Shown here piece after piece: positions 42,805 through 52,162 of a DNA stretch of 64,000 nucleotides. The stretch spans positions 124,001 to 188,000 of the forward strand of contig JAIQGF010000008.1 in NCBI GenBank assembly GCA_020072845.1. Reading direction: 5' to 3'. The stretch's first letter is position 1, and every line of letters starts with the position of its first letter. The position numbers were made by a program, and so were the translations under genes. Below the pieces are notes generated by a model. That model worked only from the letters and a program-made list of their open reading frames with translations. It was not told the DNA's origin and ran no database searches. The stretch comes from Terriglobia bacterium (GTDB lineage Bacteria > Acidobacteriota > Terriglobia > Terriglobales > Acidobacteriaceae).

Positions 42805-43671
42805 CTACCGTTTTTCCGGCAGCTTCCCCTCCAGCAGCCCGCCCAGCGCCGCCGCCGGCACCCTCACTCCCACCATGAACTGCCCGAACAGCGCGTACAC
42901 CGCGCTGACCTCGTCGAAGCGCATCTCGTAAATCAGCTTCTTGAACACCAGCGGATCGTCGGCGAACAAGTCAACGCCCCATTCCCAGTCGTCAAAGCCG
43001 ATGGAGCCGGTGATGATCTGGCGCACCGTTCCCGCATAGCGCCGCCCGATCTTCCCGTGCTCGTCCATCTGCCGCTGGCGCTCTTCGATGGGCAGCGTGT
43101 ACCAGTTCTTCTCCTCGCCCCGGCGGCGGTCCATAGGGTAAAAGCAAACGTAGCGCGCGGCGGGAATTTCCGGCCACAGGCGCGGCTTCATCGCTTCTTT
43201 TTGCCGCTCCGTGGCGTCCGCAATTTCCTTGTTCCACTCCGCCGAGTGCGGTTCGACGCCGCGTTCGCGCAGCGTGCGATAGAGCTTCACCGAAGACTCG
43301 TACAGGCCCAACTCCACCACCGACAGGTACGACTTCGTAATCTCCAGGTATTCCGCCAGCGCCGTGCGCCCTAGTTCCAGCTCGATCTGTTTCAACTCGT
43401 CGAAGCTGTTTCGAAAGTGGACCAGCATCAGGTCGCCCTTGTGTCCCAGCACCGAATACAGCGCACTCTGTTGGGGCTCCAGCCTTTGCAGGACGGCCGT
43501 GGCTTCGGCGGCGATCCGGGAACGCTCCGCAGGCGTCAACTTCCGCCATTCCGGCCAGCGGAAGCGCGCCACCTGGTGCAGCACACTGGCGCCCTCCAGG
43601 GTCAGCGGTACGGGAAAAAGCTCGGTGGGCAAGGATTTCCGGCGGGCCTCGCCTCTGATCGAAGATGCCAT
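42805..43671 (-). CDS. hemQ: coproheme decarboxylase HemQ (chlorite dismutase family)
   Basis: 288 residues from the ATG at 43671 (GGGAGTTGAGG upstream). Chlorite-dismutase-fold protein with HemQ landmarks: RYVCFYPMDRRRGEEKNWYT, the proximal heme His in MDEHGKIGRRYAG, and GSIGFDDWEWGVDLF. It lacks the catalytic Arg context of true chlorite dismutases as far as can be judged, so heme synthesis by the coproporphyrin route is the likely role. It is divergent from a second chlorite-dismutase-like gene and close to the hem cluster. Confidence 0.85.
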   Translation of the reverse strand: MASSIRGEARRKSLPTELFPVPLTLEGASVLHQVARFRWPEWRKLTPAERSRIAAEATAVLQRLEPQQSALYSVLGHKGDLMLVHFRNSFDELKQIELELGRTALAEYLEITKSYLSVVELGLYESSVKLYRTLRERGVEPHSAEWNKEIADATERQKEAMKPRLWPEIPAARYVCFYPMDRRRGEEKNWYTLPIEERQRQMDEHGKIGRRYAGTVRQIITGSIGFDDWEWGVDLFADDPLVFKKLIYEMRFDEVSAVYALFGQFMVGVRVPAAALGGLLEGKLPEKR

Positions 43672-43812
43672 CCTCAACTCCCGAAAACAAACTTGCATCC
43701 TGCTGCCGGCATCCATTCTACTCGTGAGGCTCGAAATCTACGCCCCGGAGATGTGCTCGCCTGCCCGCGCGCATCTGTTAATATTCCTGGCCGGCAGACA
43801 CGAGGACGTTTC

Positions 43813-44523
43813 ATGCCCGAACCCACGCATCGCGACCCGCCGGAACCGCGCCGCCAGGTGGTCAGCTTCACCTTTTACAAGGTTCAGCCGGAATGGCGGC
43901 GGCTGCCGGCGGCGGACAAGGCGGAGCACCGCCGCGAGTTCGCCTCCGTCATCGGCAAATGGCGCCAGAGCGAACAGATGACCGTGCTCACCTATTCGCT
44001 CTCCGGCCTGCGCGCCGAGGTCGACATGATGTTGTGGCGCATCTGCTATTCCCTGGATTGTCTGCAGCAGATGCAGGGCGAACTGATGCGCACGCACCTG
44101 GGCGCCTACCTGGAAACGCCGCACTCCTACCTCGCCATGACCCGCCACTCGCAATATAAGATCGGCCGGGGAGGTCACGACGGAAACGCCATCAAGTGTG
44201 GCGGCTATCGCTACGCTTCGGTGCTGCCGTTCACCAAAACGCGCGCCTGGTATCAACTGGCGTTTGAGGAGCGCCAGCGCATCGTCAACGAGTACCGTGA
44301 CGCCATCGCCGACTTTCCCCGGGTGCGCATGAACACGCTTTACTCCTTCGGCATTGACGACCAGGAATTCGTGCTGGTCTTTGAGAGCGATCACCCCGCC
44401 GACATTGTGGACTTGAAAATGCGCCTCCGCGAAACCGAGAATGCAGTCTATATCCAGCAGGACACGCCCGTGTTCACCGGCATCCAGTGCGATGCCGACC
44501 AGATGTTGGAGCAGTTGGGGTGA
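43813..44523 (+). CDS. divergent chlorite-dismutase-family paralog lacking the heme His
   Basis: 236 residues. The fold markers of the neighbouring HemQ recur in order (QVVSFTFYKVQPEWRRL, YRYASVLPFTKTRAWYQLAF, EERQRIVNEYRDAIAD, FGIDDQEFVLVFES), but where HemQ has EHGKIG this protein has EYRDAI, so the proximal His is absent. It is therefore unlikely to be a standard HemQ. It may bind heme differently or act as a chaperone or sensor. Its stop overlaps the ATG of endonuclease III (TGATG). Confidence 0.75.
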   Translation: MPEPTHRDPPEPRRQVVSFTFYKVQPEWRRLPAADKAEHRREFASVIGKWRQSEQMTVLTYSLSGLRAEVDMMLWRICYSLDCLQQMQGELMRTHLGAYLETPHSYLAMTRHSQYKIGRGGHDGNAIKCGGYRYASVLPFTKTRAWYQLAFEERQRIVNEYRDAIADFPRVRMNTLYSFGIDDQEFVLVFESDHPADIVDLKMRLRETENAVYIQQDTPVFTGIQCDADQMLEQLG

Positions 44524-45401
44524 TGGCACGCGGCATCGTTCCCCGTCAGCCGTCCAAGAGCGGACGCCAGGAGGGCCGCCGAGCCCCGGTGCGCGCTACC
44601 CCGCCCCTTCAGAAATCATCGCGCCCGCCGCGCTTCAAGCCTCCGGTGAAATCAGGAGCCAAAACCAAGCGCCCGGCGAAGACCGTAACTCCGAAATCAC
44701 CCAAGTCTTCTGCGAGGGTGCTGTACGATCCGCTGGCGCCGCAGCGCGTGCAGGAAATCCTGACGCGGCTCGATGCCACCTATCCCAACGCCACCTGCGC
44801 GCTCCACCACAACAACGCGTGGGAGCTGCTGGTGGCAACCATCCTCTCGGCGCAGTGCACCGACGTACGCGTCAACTTGACCACGCCTGAGTTCTTCCGC
44901 AAATATCCCACGGTGCACGCGGTCGCCGCCCTGAAGCCGGAGCAACTGGAACCCGACATTCGCTCCACCGGCTTCTTCCGCAACAAAGCCAAATCGGTGG
45001 TCGGCGCGGCGAAAATAATTGTCAGCGATTTCGGCGGCGAAGTGCCCTCGGAGATGGGGCAGTTGCTGACCCTGCCCGGCGTGGCGCGCAAGACGGCCAA
45101 CGTCCTGCTCGGCACATGGTTCCACAAGAACGAAGGCGTGGTGGTGGACACCCACGTGTACCGTATCTCGCGGCGCCTGGAGCTGACCACCAACACCGAT
45201 CCCAACAAGATCGAGCAGGACCTGGTGCGCATCATCCCGCGCGAGCGCTGGACCAGCTTCAGCCACCAGGTGATCTGGCACGGGCGCAGGCTGTGCACGG
45301 CGCGCTCGCCCAAGTGCGTGGATTGTCCGCTGGAGTCTGTCTGCCACGCCGCCGACAAGACCTGGAACACGGTAGATATCCACAAGACCGCCAAGCCGTA
45401 G
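44523..45401 (+). CDS. nth: endonuclease III
   Basis: 292 residues. A basic, Lys/Pro/Arg-rich N-terminal tail of about 65 residues precedes the HhH-GPD glycosylase: catalytic Lys in LPGVARKTANVLL, Asp in VVVDTHVYRISRRL, and the 4Fe-4S motif C-x6-C-x2-C-x5-C (CTARSPKCVDCPLESVC). It removes oxidised pyrimidines from DNA. The long tail is unusual against the typical 210-residue enzyme. Overlaps the upstream chlorite-dismutase-like gene by 1 base. Confidence 0.95.
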   Translation: MARGIVPRQPSKSGRQEGRRAPVRATPPLQKSSRPPRFKPPVKSGAKTKRPAKTVTPKSPKSSARVLYDPLAPQRVQEILTRLDATYPNATCALHHNNAWELLVATILSAQCTDVRVNLTTPEFFRKYPTVHAVAALKPEQLEPDIRSTGFFRNKAKSVVGAAKIIVSDFGGEVPSEMGQLLTLPGVARKTANVLLGTWFHKNEGVVVDTHVYRISRRLELTTNTDPNKIEQDLVRIIPRERWTSFSHQVIWHGRRLCTARSPKCVDCPLESVCHAADKTWNTVDIHKTAKP

Positions 45402-45515
45402 CTTCCGCTCGGAGTAGCTCGGAAGCAGACTTTCGGGGTCGGTGGTGAGATGGCTGTTATCGACAGTTGGCGCGCATTGCTGGAACTTGGCCCCGCCTCG
45501 GCGTAAAGTGCTGCC

Positions 45516-46031
45516 GTGAAACTCTCTACTTTGCTGGCTGTATTCTTCGTGCTTTTATTCCCCACTCTGGCGTTAGGTCAAACAGAAAATACGCCGTGGA
45601 AGGAATACGTTTTCGCGTCAGACGGGTTTGCACTAACTCTCCCGTATGAGCCGAAGCCGCACCCAGACGCAAACGTTGCGGACGCGATGGTGTACACCGT
45701 CAATCTCCCCGACGCCGCCACAGTGACGTTAAGAGTTCTGCATCAGCCGCGCGATTGCCGCAATACATTACAACAGTTGAAGGACGGAGCACTAAGCGGC
45801 AGAGCGCCTGGGGCAGACGCTTCCTCGGTGAAAGATGTGACCATCGATGGGCATCCCGGACTGGAATATCGGTGGAACGTGAGCCCCTCTAGGGCTGTGC
45901 TGGAACGCCATTACTGCGTAGATGGGCGTTTCTACACATTCTCGACTGGATGGCTCAGTGCTCGTCCCTTGCCACCGACAGCGATGCGGGTCTTGAAATC
46001 GTTTCGGCTCGTGACCCGGGATTCGCGATGA
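45516..46031 (+). CDS. exported protein of unknown function
   Basis: 171 residues from a GTG at 45516. A signal peptide (STLLAVFFVLLFPTLALG) and a mature domain with VFASDGFALTLPYEPKPHPD and VTIDGHPGLEYRWN, resembling small periplasmic proteins with a PsbP/MOG1-like fold, a tentative comparison. Two Cys could pair. Convergent with hemD. Function unknown. Confidence 0.65.
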   Translation: MKLSTLLAVFFVLLFPTLALGQTENTPWKEYVFASDGFALTLPYEPKPHPDANVADAMVYTVNLPDAATVTLRVLHQPRDCRNTLQQLKDGALSGRAPGADASSVKDVTIDGHPGLEYRWNVSPSRAVLERHYCVDGRFYTFSTGWLSARPLPPTAMRVLKSFRLVTRDSR

Positions 46032-46162
46032 TGGTCAACTGTTGATAAATTCGCCTCATCACTAGGAACCGTTTTAGATTATGTGGGACTCGACGCAGTT
46101 TGCCGCGAGCGGGACTCGGCTGGAGATCCGACTCGCTCGCAGACGCAAGCCGCAGCAACGAT

Positions 46163-46957
46163 CTACAAGGACGTAGCGATCATCGCCACCAGGCTCGGGA
46201 TGGTGTACTCGCGAGCTTCGATGTCCACCCGCAGACCATGCTGGCGCATCGTCTCCGAAGTCACCGGCCCGATGGAAGCCAGCTTCGTGCCGGTGAGCAG
46301 CGCCTGGTTTCCCTTCCCTAGCAGGTCGAGGAAATTCTTTACCGTCGAGGAACTGGTAAACGTGATGACGTCGGGTTTGCGGCGCGGGTCGCGCAGCACC
46401 TTCGCCAGCTCCGTGCGCGACGATTCGGGCAGCACGGTTTCGTAGGCCTCGATCACGTCCACCTTGGCCCCGGCCTTGATGAGTTCGTTCGGGATCACGT
46501 CGCGCGCTACCTTGGCGCGGACCAGCAGCACGCGCTTGCCTTTGACCTCGGGCTTCAGTTCGGCGACCACGGCTTCGGCGACGTATTCTTCCGGCATGAC
46601 GTCCACCGGCAGGCCGCGCTTTTCGATCGCCTTGCGCGTCGCCGGGCCGATGGCGGCGATGTTCAGATGCAGCAGGTCGGCCTCGCTCTTGCCCAGCTTG
46701 GCCAGCCGCGCGAACAGCGCCTGCACGCCGTTGACGCTGGTCAGGATGAGCCAGTCGTAATCCAGCAGGCGGGCGATCGCCTGGTCGAGCGCGCGCCACG
46801 ACGCGGGCTCGCGGATCTCGATGAACGGGATTTCGATCACCTCGGCGCCGAGCAGGCGCAGCGCGTCGGAGAGCGCGCTGGCCTGGTGACGCGCGCGCCC
46901 TACCAGTACGCGACGCCCCGCCAGCGGCCGGGTTGGAATGTCAGCGCTTGCGTTCAT
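46163..46957 (-). CDS. hemD: uroporphyrinogen-III synthase
   Basis: 264 residues, bilobal HemD fold: PLAGRRVLVGRARHQAS start, DWLILTSVNGVQALF, AAIGPATRKAIEKRG, then VLLVRAK and ITFTSSSTVKNFLDLLGKG, and LASIGPVTSETMRQHGLRVD. It cyclises hydroxymethylbilane to uroporphyrinogen III. It follows hemC on the same strand after a 179-base gap filled with word repeats, so it may have its own promoter. Confidence 0.93.
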   Translation of the reverse strand: MNASADIPTRPLAGRRVLVGRARHQASALSDALRLLGAEVIEIPFIEIREPASWRALDQAIARLLDYDWLILTSVNGVQALFARLAKLGKSEADLLHLNIAAIGPATRKAIEKRGLPVDVMPEEYVAEAVVAELKPEVKGKRVLLVRAKVARDVIPNELIKAGAKVDVIEAYETVLPESSRTELAKVLRDPRRKPDVITFTSSSTVKNFLDLLGKGNQALLTGTKLASIGPVTSETMRQHGLRVDIEAREYTIPSLVAMIATSL

Positions 46958-47025
46958 GACGGAGTCGATGGCCCAATGTCGATGGTCTATGGCCCATACT
47001 CGATTCGATTTCCCTGACGACTGAC

Positions 47026-47144
47026 GACTGGAGACTGACGACTGATTTCACGGTTTAAGTCGTTGGTCACTTGATCGCTAGTCCGTTCCCGCTTCGCTCT
47101 TGCTGACGACTGAAGACTGGAGACTGACGACTGATTTCACGGTT
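47026..47144. repeat. direct word repeats in the hemC-hemD gap
   Basis: An identical 30-base unit (GACTGGAGACTGACGACTGA then TTTCACGGTT) occurs at 47026-47055 and 47115-47144. The second copy contains the last codons and stop of hemC. Related CTGACGACTG words extend both copies leftward. Confidence 0.75.
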
Positions 47145-48072
47145 GCTGCGGGGCCGCGGCGGTTTCGCCGTAAACTTCCTGCAGGATGCGGTCGCCGCCG
47201 CGCTCCAGCAGCCGCTTGCCCACCATTTCCCCAAGCTTTTGGGGATCGTTGCCCGACTGATTTTCCCGCAACACCTTCGACCCATCCGGACGCGCCACCA
47301 CGGCGGTCAGGTGCAGCACGCCGTCCTTCATTTCGGCATACGCCCCGATCGGCACCTGGCATCCGCCGCCGAGCTGGTTCAGCAGCGCGCGCTCGCAGGT
47401 GGTCGCGGCGCGCGCGGCCGCATCATTCAGAAACTCCAGATGAGCGCCGGTTGGCGCATCGCCGCTGCGAATCTCGATGCCCAGCGCTCCCTGTCCCACC
47501 GCGGGGCACATCACCTCCACCGGCAAAATCGCGCGAATCCACTCCGTGCGGCCCAGGCGATTCAGCCCGGCAGCGGCGAGAATGATGGCGTCGTACTCGC
47601 CTTCTTCCAACTTTCGCAGGCGTGTGTCCACGTTGCCGCGCAGCGGAAAGATGTTCAGGTCGGGACGCATCGCCTTGAGCTGCGCCTGGCGCCGCAGGCT
47701 GCTGGTGCCCACCCGCGAGCGCTGCGGCAGGTCGTCAATGCCGGTGAAATGCCGCGCCAGGAAAGCATCGCGTGGGTTTTCGCGCTTGGTGATGGCGGCC
47801 ACCTGGAATTCTGGCGCCAGCTCCGTCGGCAGGTCTTTCAGGCTGTGCACCGCCAGGTCCACGCGCCCATCGAGCAGCGCTTCTTCGATCTCCTTGGTGA
47901 ACATGCCCTTGGTGCCGACCTTGGCGAGGGCGACGTCGGTAATCTTGTCGCCGGTCGTCTTGATGATTTCCAGTTCCACTTCGTGCCCGCGCGCCTGCAG
48001 CAGTCCGGAAATGTGGTTGGCCTGCCAGAGCGCGAGTTGCGACCCGCGCGAGCCGATGCGCAGGCGCGCCAT
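47137..48072 (-). CDS. hemC: porphobilinogen deaminase (hydroxymethylbilane synthase)
   Basis: 311 residues. It begins [15 protein letters not shown] and has [31 protein letters not shown] and the dipyrromethane-cofactor Cys in [13 protein letters not shown]. It polymerises four porphobilinogens. Its start overlaps the hemA stop by 1 base and it precedes hemD. The C-terminal residues (AAAPQQP) run into a repeat. Confidence 0.95.
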   Translation of the reverse strand: MARLRIGSRGSQLALWQANHISGLLQARGHEVELEIIKTTGDKITDVALAKVGTKGMFTKEIEEALLDGRVDLAVHSLKDLPTELAPEFQVAAITKRENPRDAFLARHFTGIDDLPQRSRVGTSSLRRQAQLKAMRPDLNIFPLRGNVDTRLRKLEEGEYDAIILAAAGLNRLGRTEWIRAILPVEVMCPAVGQGALGIEIRSGDAPTGAHLEFLNDAAARAATTCERALLNQLGGGCQVPIGAYAEMKDGVLHLTAVVARPDGSKVLRENQSGNDPQKLGEMVGKRLLERGGDRILQEVYGETAAAPQQP

Positions 48073-49376
48073 CAGCGCTTCGCTCCGTTGGCCGCCGACT
48101 CCGCTTTTTCTTCTTCCGCTTTGTGCTTCAGGTTGAACAGCCGCCGCACCACGTCAATCACCGTGGTGCCCTGCTCTTCGCGTGCCGCCGTTTTCAGCGT
48201 GGTGATCGGGGTATGCATGATCTTGTTGATGATCCCGCGGCTCATCGCCTCAATCGCCATCTCCTGCTCCGGCGAGAGCTCGCCCAGCCGGCCGCGCACG
48301 CGGTCGATTTCGGCCTGGCGGATCGTCTCCAGGTGCTCCTGCAGCGAGACGATCGTCGGCACCACGTCCAGCGTCTGCATCCGCGCCAGGAAACGCTCGA
48401 CCTCTTCGTTGATGATGTCTTCCGCGCGTTCTGCCTCGCGGTGCCGGTCGGCGACGTGCGTGCTGACCACCTGCTGCAGGTCGTCAATGTCGTACACGAA
48501 GATCCCGTCCAGCTTGTTGACCTCGGGATCCACATCGCGCGGGACGGCAATATCGATGAAGAACATCGGGCGGTTACGCCGGCGGGCGAGGAACTTCTCG
48601 CCGTGCTCGCGGCGGAAAATCGCCACCGGCGCGCCGGTCGAGGTGATGACGATGTCGGCCTTGTCGGCCGAATCGTAGAGCTGGTCCCAGGGCAGCGCCT
48701 GCCCGTTGAATTTGCGTGCCAGGTTCTGCGCCCGCTCCAGCGTCCGGTTGTACACGAAGATCGAACCGGCGCCGTGCGCCAGCAGGTGGCGCGCCGCCAG
48801 TTCGCACATCTTCCCGGCGCCCACCAGCATGACGGTCTTGCCCGTCAGGCTGCCGAAGATTTTTTTCGCCAGTTCCACCGCCACCGATGCCACCGACACC
48901 GCCGAGCTGCCCACCGCCGTCTCGGTGCGGACTTTCTTGGCCACCGCAAAGGCGCGCGTCACCAGCGCGTCGAGCTGCGAATTGACCGCACCCACGGCGC
49001 GGGCCACCGCGTAAGCTTCCTTCACCTGCCCTAGCACCTGCGGTTCCCCCACCACCATCGAGTCCAGACTGGCCGTCACCCGGAACAGGTGGCGTATGAC
49101 GTCCTTGTCGGTGTACTCGTAAAGGTGCTGGTCGAACTGCCGCGGATCAACCTGGAAATATTTCCCGAGAAACGCGCGCAGGTCGGCGCCGCCATTGCGC
49201 GAGCGCGCCAGCAGTTCCACCCGATTGCAGGTGGAAACAATCATCGCTTCTTCGATCCCGGGATGCTGCGCGAACTGCTGCACCGCGGCGGGCAGCTTCG
49301 ATTCCGAGATCGCGAACCTCTCCCTCACCTCCAGGGGCGCGGTGCGATGGTTCACTCCGATGAGTTGCAACGTCAT
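48072..49376 (-). CDS. hemA: glutamyl-tRNA reductase
   Basis: 434 residues. [14 protein letters not shown], catalytic Cys50 in [17 protein letters not shown]-binding [17 protein letters not shown] and a C-terminal dimerisation helix region. It makes glutamate-1-semialdehyde, the first committed step of the C5 tetrapyrrole path. It overlaps the ccsA/hemX-like gene by 4 bases and hemC by 1, so hemX-hemA-hemC are coupled. Confidence 0.96.
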   Translation of the reverse strand: MTLQLIGVNHRTAPLEVRERFAISESKLPAAVQQFAQHPGIEEAMIVSTCNRVELLARSRNGGADLRAFLGKYFQVDPRQFDQHLYEYTDKDVIRHLFRVTASLDSMVVGEPQVLGQVKEAYAVARAVGAVNSQLDALVTRAFAVAKKVRTETAVGSSAVSVASVAVELAKKIFGSLTGKTVMLVGAGKMCELAARHLLAHGAGSIFVYNRTLERAQNLARKFNGQALPWDQLYDSADKADIVITSTGAPVAIFRREHGEKFLARRRNRPMFFIDIAVPRDVDPEVNKLDGIFVYDIDDLQQVVSTHVADRHREAERAEDIINEEVERFLARMQTLDVVPTIVSLQEHLETIRQAEIDRVRGRLGELSPEQEMAIEAMSRGIINKIMHTPITTLKTAAREEQGTTVIDVVRRLFNLKHKAEEEKAESAANGAKR

Positions 49377-50194
49377 TGCGCGATGAACCTGTGAACTCCG
49401 CTAAAGTAATTGGCCGCCCAGGCGCCGACCGCCGCGATGAAGGCAAAGGTTGCCAGGTACGCGGCCCTCTTCCCGCGCCAGCCGGAATTCCAGCGCGTGT
49501 ACAACAGCACCATGTAAACCGCCCACATCAGCAGCGACAGCAGGATCTTGGCATCCAGGAAGTACATCGGCCCGAAATGCTCCTGCGCGATCACCGAGCC
49601 GGCGATCAGCCCGAAGGTCATGAAGGGAAAGCCCAGCAGCAGCGACTTGTAGCCGATGTCGTCGATCACCTCCAGCGCCGGCAGCCTGGAAAGATAGCCT
49701 GCCAGGTGCTTGGCCTTCAGGCTGCGCTCCTGCAGCAGGTACAGAATGCTGGCGCCGAAACTGAGGAACAGCGCGGCGTAGCCGGTGAAGATGAGCGCGA
49801 TGTGGGCAAAGATCCAGCCGCTGCGCATCAGCTTGGTTTCGAACAGCGGCGGCCCCTGCGCGATCGAGGAGGCGAAGGTCAGCAAAAACGCCAGCGGGAA
49901 AACGAAAATTCCCGGCGAGAGCGTCCGGTAGCGCGCGTACACCAGCAGGAAAAACGCCAGGATCACGAACGCCAGCAGCGATTCCGATTCATGAATGGAC
50001 ACCAGCGTCAGGGTGAGGTGGCCGGTGGTCATGGCGCTCTCCGCCAGCGAGACAAAGTGGAACACCATGCCCAGGCCGAGCGCGGGAAGCACCACCTTCG
50101 ACAGGAAATTGCAGGGACGGCTCACCGCCGCCGTCGCCCACAACAGGCCGATGGCGTAGAAACCGACCGCGACTTTTAACCATAACAGCGGCAT
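49373..50194 (-). CDS. CcsA/HemX-like membrane protein
   Basis: 273 residues, about eight membrane segments, from the ATG at 50194 (MPLLWLKVAVGFYAIGLLWA); the longer open frame is non-coding. It resembles the CcsA/CcmC cytochrome-assembly fold (HIALIFTGYAALFLSFGASI ... LDAKILLSLLMWAVYMVLLY), but the tryptophan-rich WWD heme-handling motif is degenerate (EHFGPMYFLD). With hemA immediately downstream, this matches HemX, which in Bacillus modulates HemA levels; a cytochrome-c role is the alternative. Confidence 0.82.
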   Translation of the reverse strand: MPLLWLKVAVGFYAIGLLWATAAVSRPCNFLSKVVLPALGLGMVFHFVSLAESAMTTGHLTLTLVSIHESESLLAFVILAFFLLVYARYRTLSPGIFVFPLAFLLTFASSIAQGPPLFETKLMRSGWIFAHIALIFTGYAALFLSFGASILYLLQERSLKAKHLAGYLSRLPALEVIDDIGYKSLLLGFPFMTFGLIAGSVIAQEHFGPMYFLDAKILLSLLMWAVYMVLLYTRWNSGWRGKRAAYLATFAFIAAVGAWAANYFSGVHRFIAQ

Positions 50195-50392
50195 AAGCTC
50201 GGCCGCCTGCGCAGCGGCACGGACCCGGAACGCGGACCCGGAACGCGCTGCTTTTGCGCGTTCTGGGGTGCCTGTAGGCGGGAAGCTACGATTATAGCCC
50301 CGTGCTACACCGCCATGGTGCGTGCCGGCGGCACCAAGGTGCAACGGACGTGGTCACATTGGGCCGTGACCAGCGTCACCACGCGTTCGCCG

Positions 50393-50749
50393 CTACTCGA
50401 TCCCCAGCCCGCTGAGCAGTTCGCCCAGTTCGCCGGCATCCAGGCTAAGGTGGCGTCCGGACTTCCGCATGTCTGCAATGTCGTCGAACCCGCGCAGCAG
50501 GCGCAGCTTGGCCGCGGCGTATTGCTCCGGCTCGGTGAGGGCCCGCCCGTGCGACGACGCCCATCCGCTCACCGCCGCATCGGTGACAAATACACTCACC
50601 GCAAACTTGGTCTTGCGGTCGGAACTGACGTCGAAGACGAACTCCGTCCCCGGGGCCTCCTCGGGCAACGCGCGCCGCTTGCCCACGAAGTAGTACTCGT
50701 AAACATAGCCGGTCTGCGCGCTGTGGGTCTTGAGTCGGCGAACAGTCAT
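50393..50749 (-). CDS. hypothetical protein
   Basis: 118 residues, soluble, no signal peptide. Sequence features: GYVYEYYFVGKRRA, FVFDVSSDRKTKFAVSVFVT, YAAAKLRLLRGFDDI. The family was not recognised. It is on the same strand as the hem cluster but 200 bases upstream of it, so probably transcribed on its own. Confidence 0.6.
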   Translation of the reverse strand: MTVRRLKTHSAQTGYVYEYYFVGKRRALPEEAPGTEFVFDVSSDRKTKFAVSVFVTDAAVSGWASSHGRALTEPEQYAAAKLRLLRGFDDIADMRKSGRHLSLDAGELGELLSGLGIE

Positions 50750-50811
50750 AAACAGGGCGGTAGAAACCAGCCCGACACGTAAGTGCCGGGAAAGCTCCTA
50801 GAAAAGGATCG

Positions 50812-50974
50812 GAGTCCCGTAGGTGTCTGTGTCATAGCTCGATTTCGCGCGTTGCAGTGGTCCAAAAGCGAACCGAAACCAGCCGCGGAGCGGCGAAATT
50901 CGTTAGCCCAGCGCGGCAGCGCTGGGTAAAGTGGACCAAAAAGCGCACGGCTATGACGCAGACACCGTAGGGAC
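50812..50974. repeat. MITE-like element with terminal inverted repeats, copy A
   Basis: Terminal 25-base inverted repeats (50814-50838 and 50950-50974, 21 of 25 matching) bound about 160 bases with an internal hairpin (GCCCAGCGC/GCGCTGGGT). The left 122 bases recur at 62943-63064 with 4 mismatches. No open frame inside. It fills most of the 50750-51025 gap. Confidence 0.75.
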
Positions 50975-51025
50975 GGCACAAAATGCCTGAGCCTGGCCGG
51001 GATTTCCACGGAGCCAGTTCGCCCG

Positions 51026-52012
51026 TTAGCCTTCCACCGAAATCTCGCGCAGCCGCGCCGCCGCCGTTTCCGATGTCACCGGCGTGAAGTACACCTCCTT
51101 GAAGGTGTACGACTTCGCGGTCTTGGGCAGTAGCGGCAGGATTTCGATGTGCCAGTGGTAATCGTCGTCAATCGTCTTCCAGTAGTTGAGGATTTCCGAG
51201 CGATGCAGCGTGTTGGGCGCGGTGTGCACCACCAGGTGGAACTGTTCGGTCACGGCGCGAATGCGCAGCAGCGTGCGCCGCAGCAGTGCGCTCAGGTCGC
51301 GGGTGCCGCCGGGCCGCTGCACGGTGCGCTCAAAGAATGCCTCGTGCGTGCGCGGCATGATCCAGGTCTCGTACGGCACGCGCGGCGCATACGGGCAGAG
51401 CGAAATGTAGTCGCCGCGATTTTCCACCATGCGCGTCGCCTGCTGCTCCTCCTGCGCGATGATGTCGCAGAAGACGCAGCGCTCTTTTTGCTGGAAGTAC
51501 TCGCGCCCGGCGCGCAGTTCATAGAGAACCCGGCGAGGCACGAAGGTGCTGGCCGTAATCTGCGACGTCGGGTGCTCGAATTCCTGTCCCGCCATCGGAC
51601 CGTGATTCTTGAAGACGGTGACGTACTTGAAACGCCGGTCGCGCTTGAGGTCTTGAATGCGGTGGGCGATCAGCACCAGGAACTCGTCAATTTCGGCGTC
51701 GGATGCCCTCCACAGGTGCCCGTCGTGGCGCGGGTTCTCCACCAGCACCTCGTGCGCGCCCACCGGGCGCATGCGGTCGTAGAGACCGTCCCCACGCCGC
51801 TGCGGCTCGCCTTCGATGTGGTACAGCGGGTGGGGATGAACCACCGCGCGTGCCGACCATGGGCCGCCGTCGATCGAAGGCCGCGTGGCGATGACGTGGG
51901 TCGCGTCCTTCGAAGCGGGACAAAAATGGCAGCGGGTTTCACCGGCCGGCGTGGGCATGTCATCGCCGGTGATCACCCAGGAGCGTGTTATCGGATCTTT
52001 GCGCAGTTCCAT
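51026..52012 (-). CDS. galT: galactose-1-phosphate uridylyltransferase
   Basis: 328 residues from the ATG at 52012 (MELRKDPITRSWVITG). Zinc cysteines CHFC and CVFC, VVHPHPLYHIEG, ENPRHDGH and the HxH-containing DDYHWHIEILPLL support GalT. It transfers UMP between UDP-glucose and galactose-1-phosphate (Leloir pathway). No galK or galE is adjacent. It is divergent from mutS. Confidence 0.9.
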   Translation of the reverse strand: MELRKDPITRSWVITGDDMPTPAGETRCHFCPASKDATHVIATRPSIDGGPWSARAVVHPHPLYHIEGEPQRRGDGLYDRMRPVGAHEVLVENPRHDGHLWRASDAEIDEFLVLIAHRIQDLKRDRRFKYVTVFKNHGPMAGQEFEHPTSQITASTFVPRRVLYELRAGREYFQQKERCVFCDIIAQEEQQATRMVENRGDYISLCPYAPRVPYETWIMPRTHEAFFERTVQRPGGTRDLSALLRRTLLRIRAVTEQFHLVVHTAPNTLHRSEILNYWKTIDDDYHWHIEILPLLPKTAKSYTFKEVYFTPVTSETAAARLREISVEG

Positions 52013-52162
52013 TGGACTTAGGAAAACACCCTCTTCCGCGCGCGTCAACCTCGGCAGCGTTGCTGAACGGCGCAGCGGTGGCGAGCATTGTACGCAAAAA
52101 GTGTCTTCCAGGAGTAGCGGCGCCCCCGCAGCTTGCTATAATCCGCGCAAGTTTTGCCGCCG

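Noticed and set aside
42805-43671. True chlorite dismutase
   Set aside because: The HemQ signature motifs, nearby heme biosynthesis genes and absence of perchlorate-reduction genes favour coproheme decarboxylase.
47026-47144. Possible CRISPR array in the hemC-hemD gap
   Set aside because: Only two 30-base copies, one running into the hemC stop, and the spacer region is itself word-repetitive; no cas genes.
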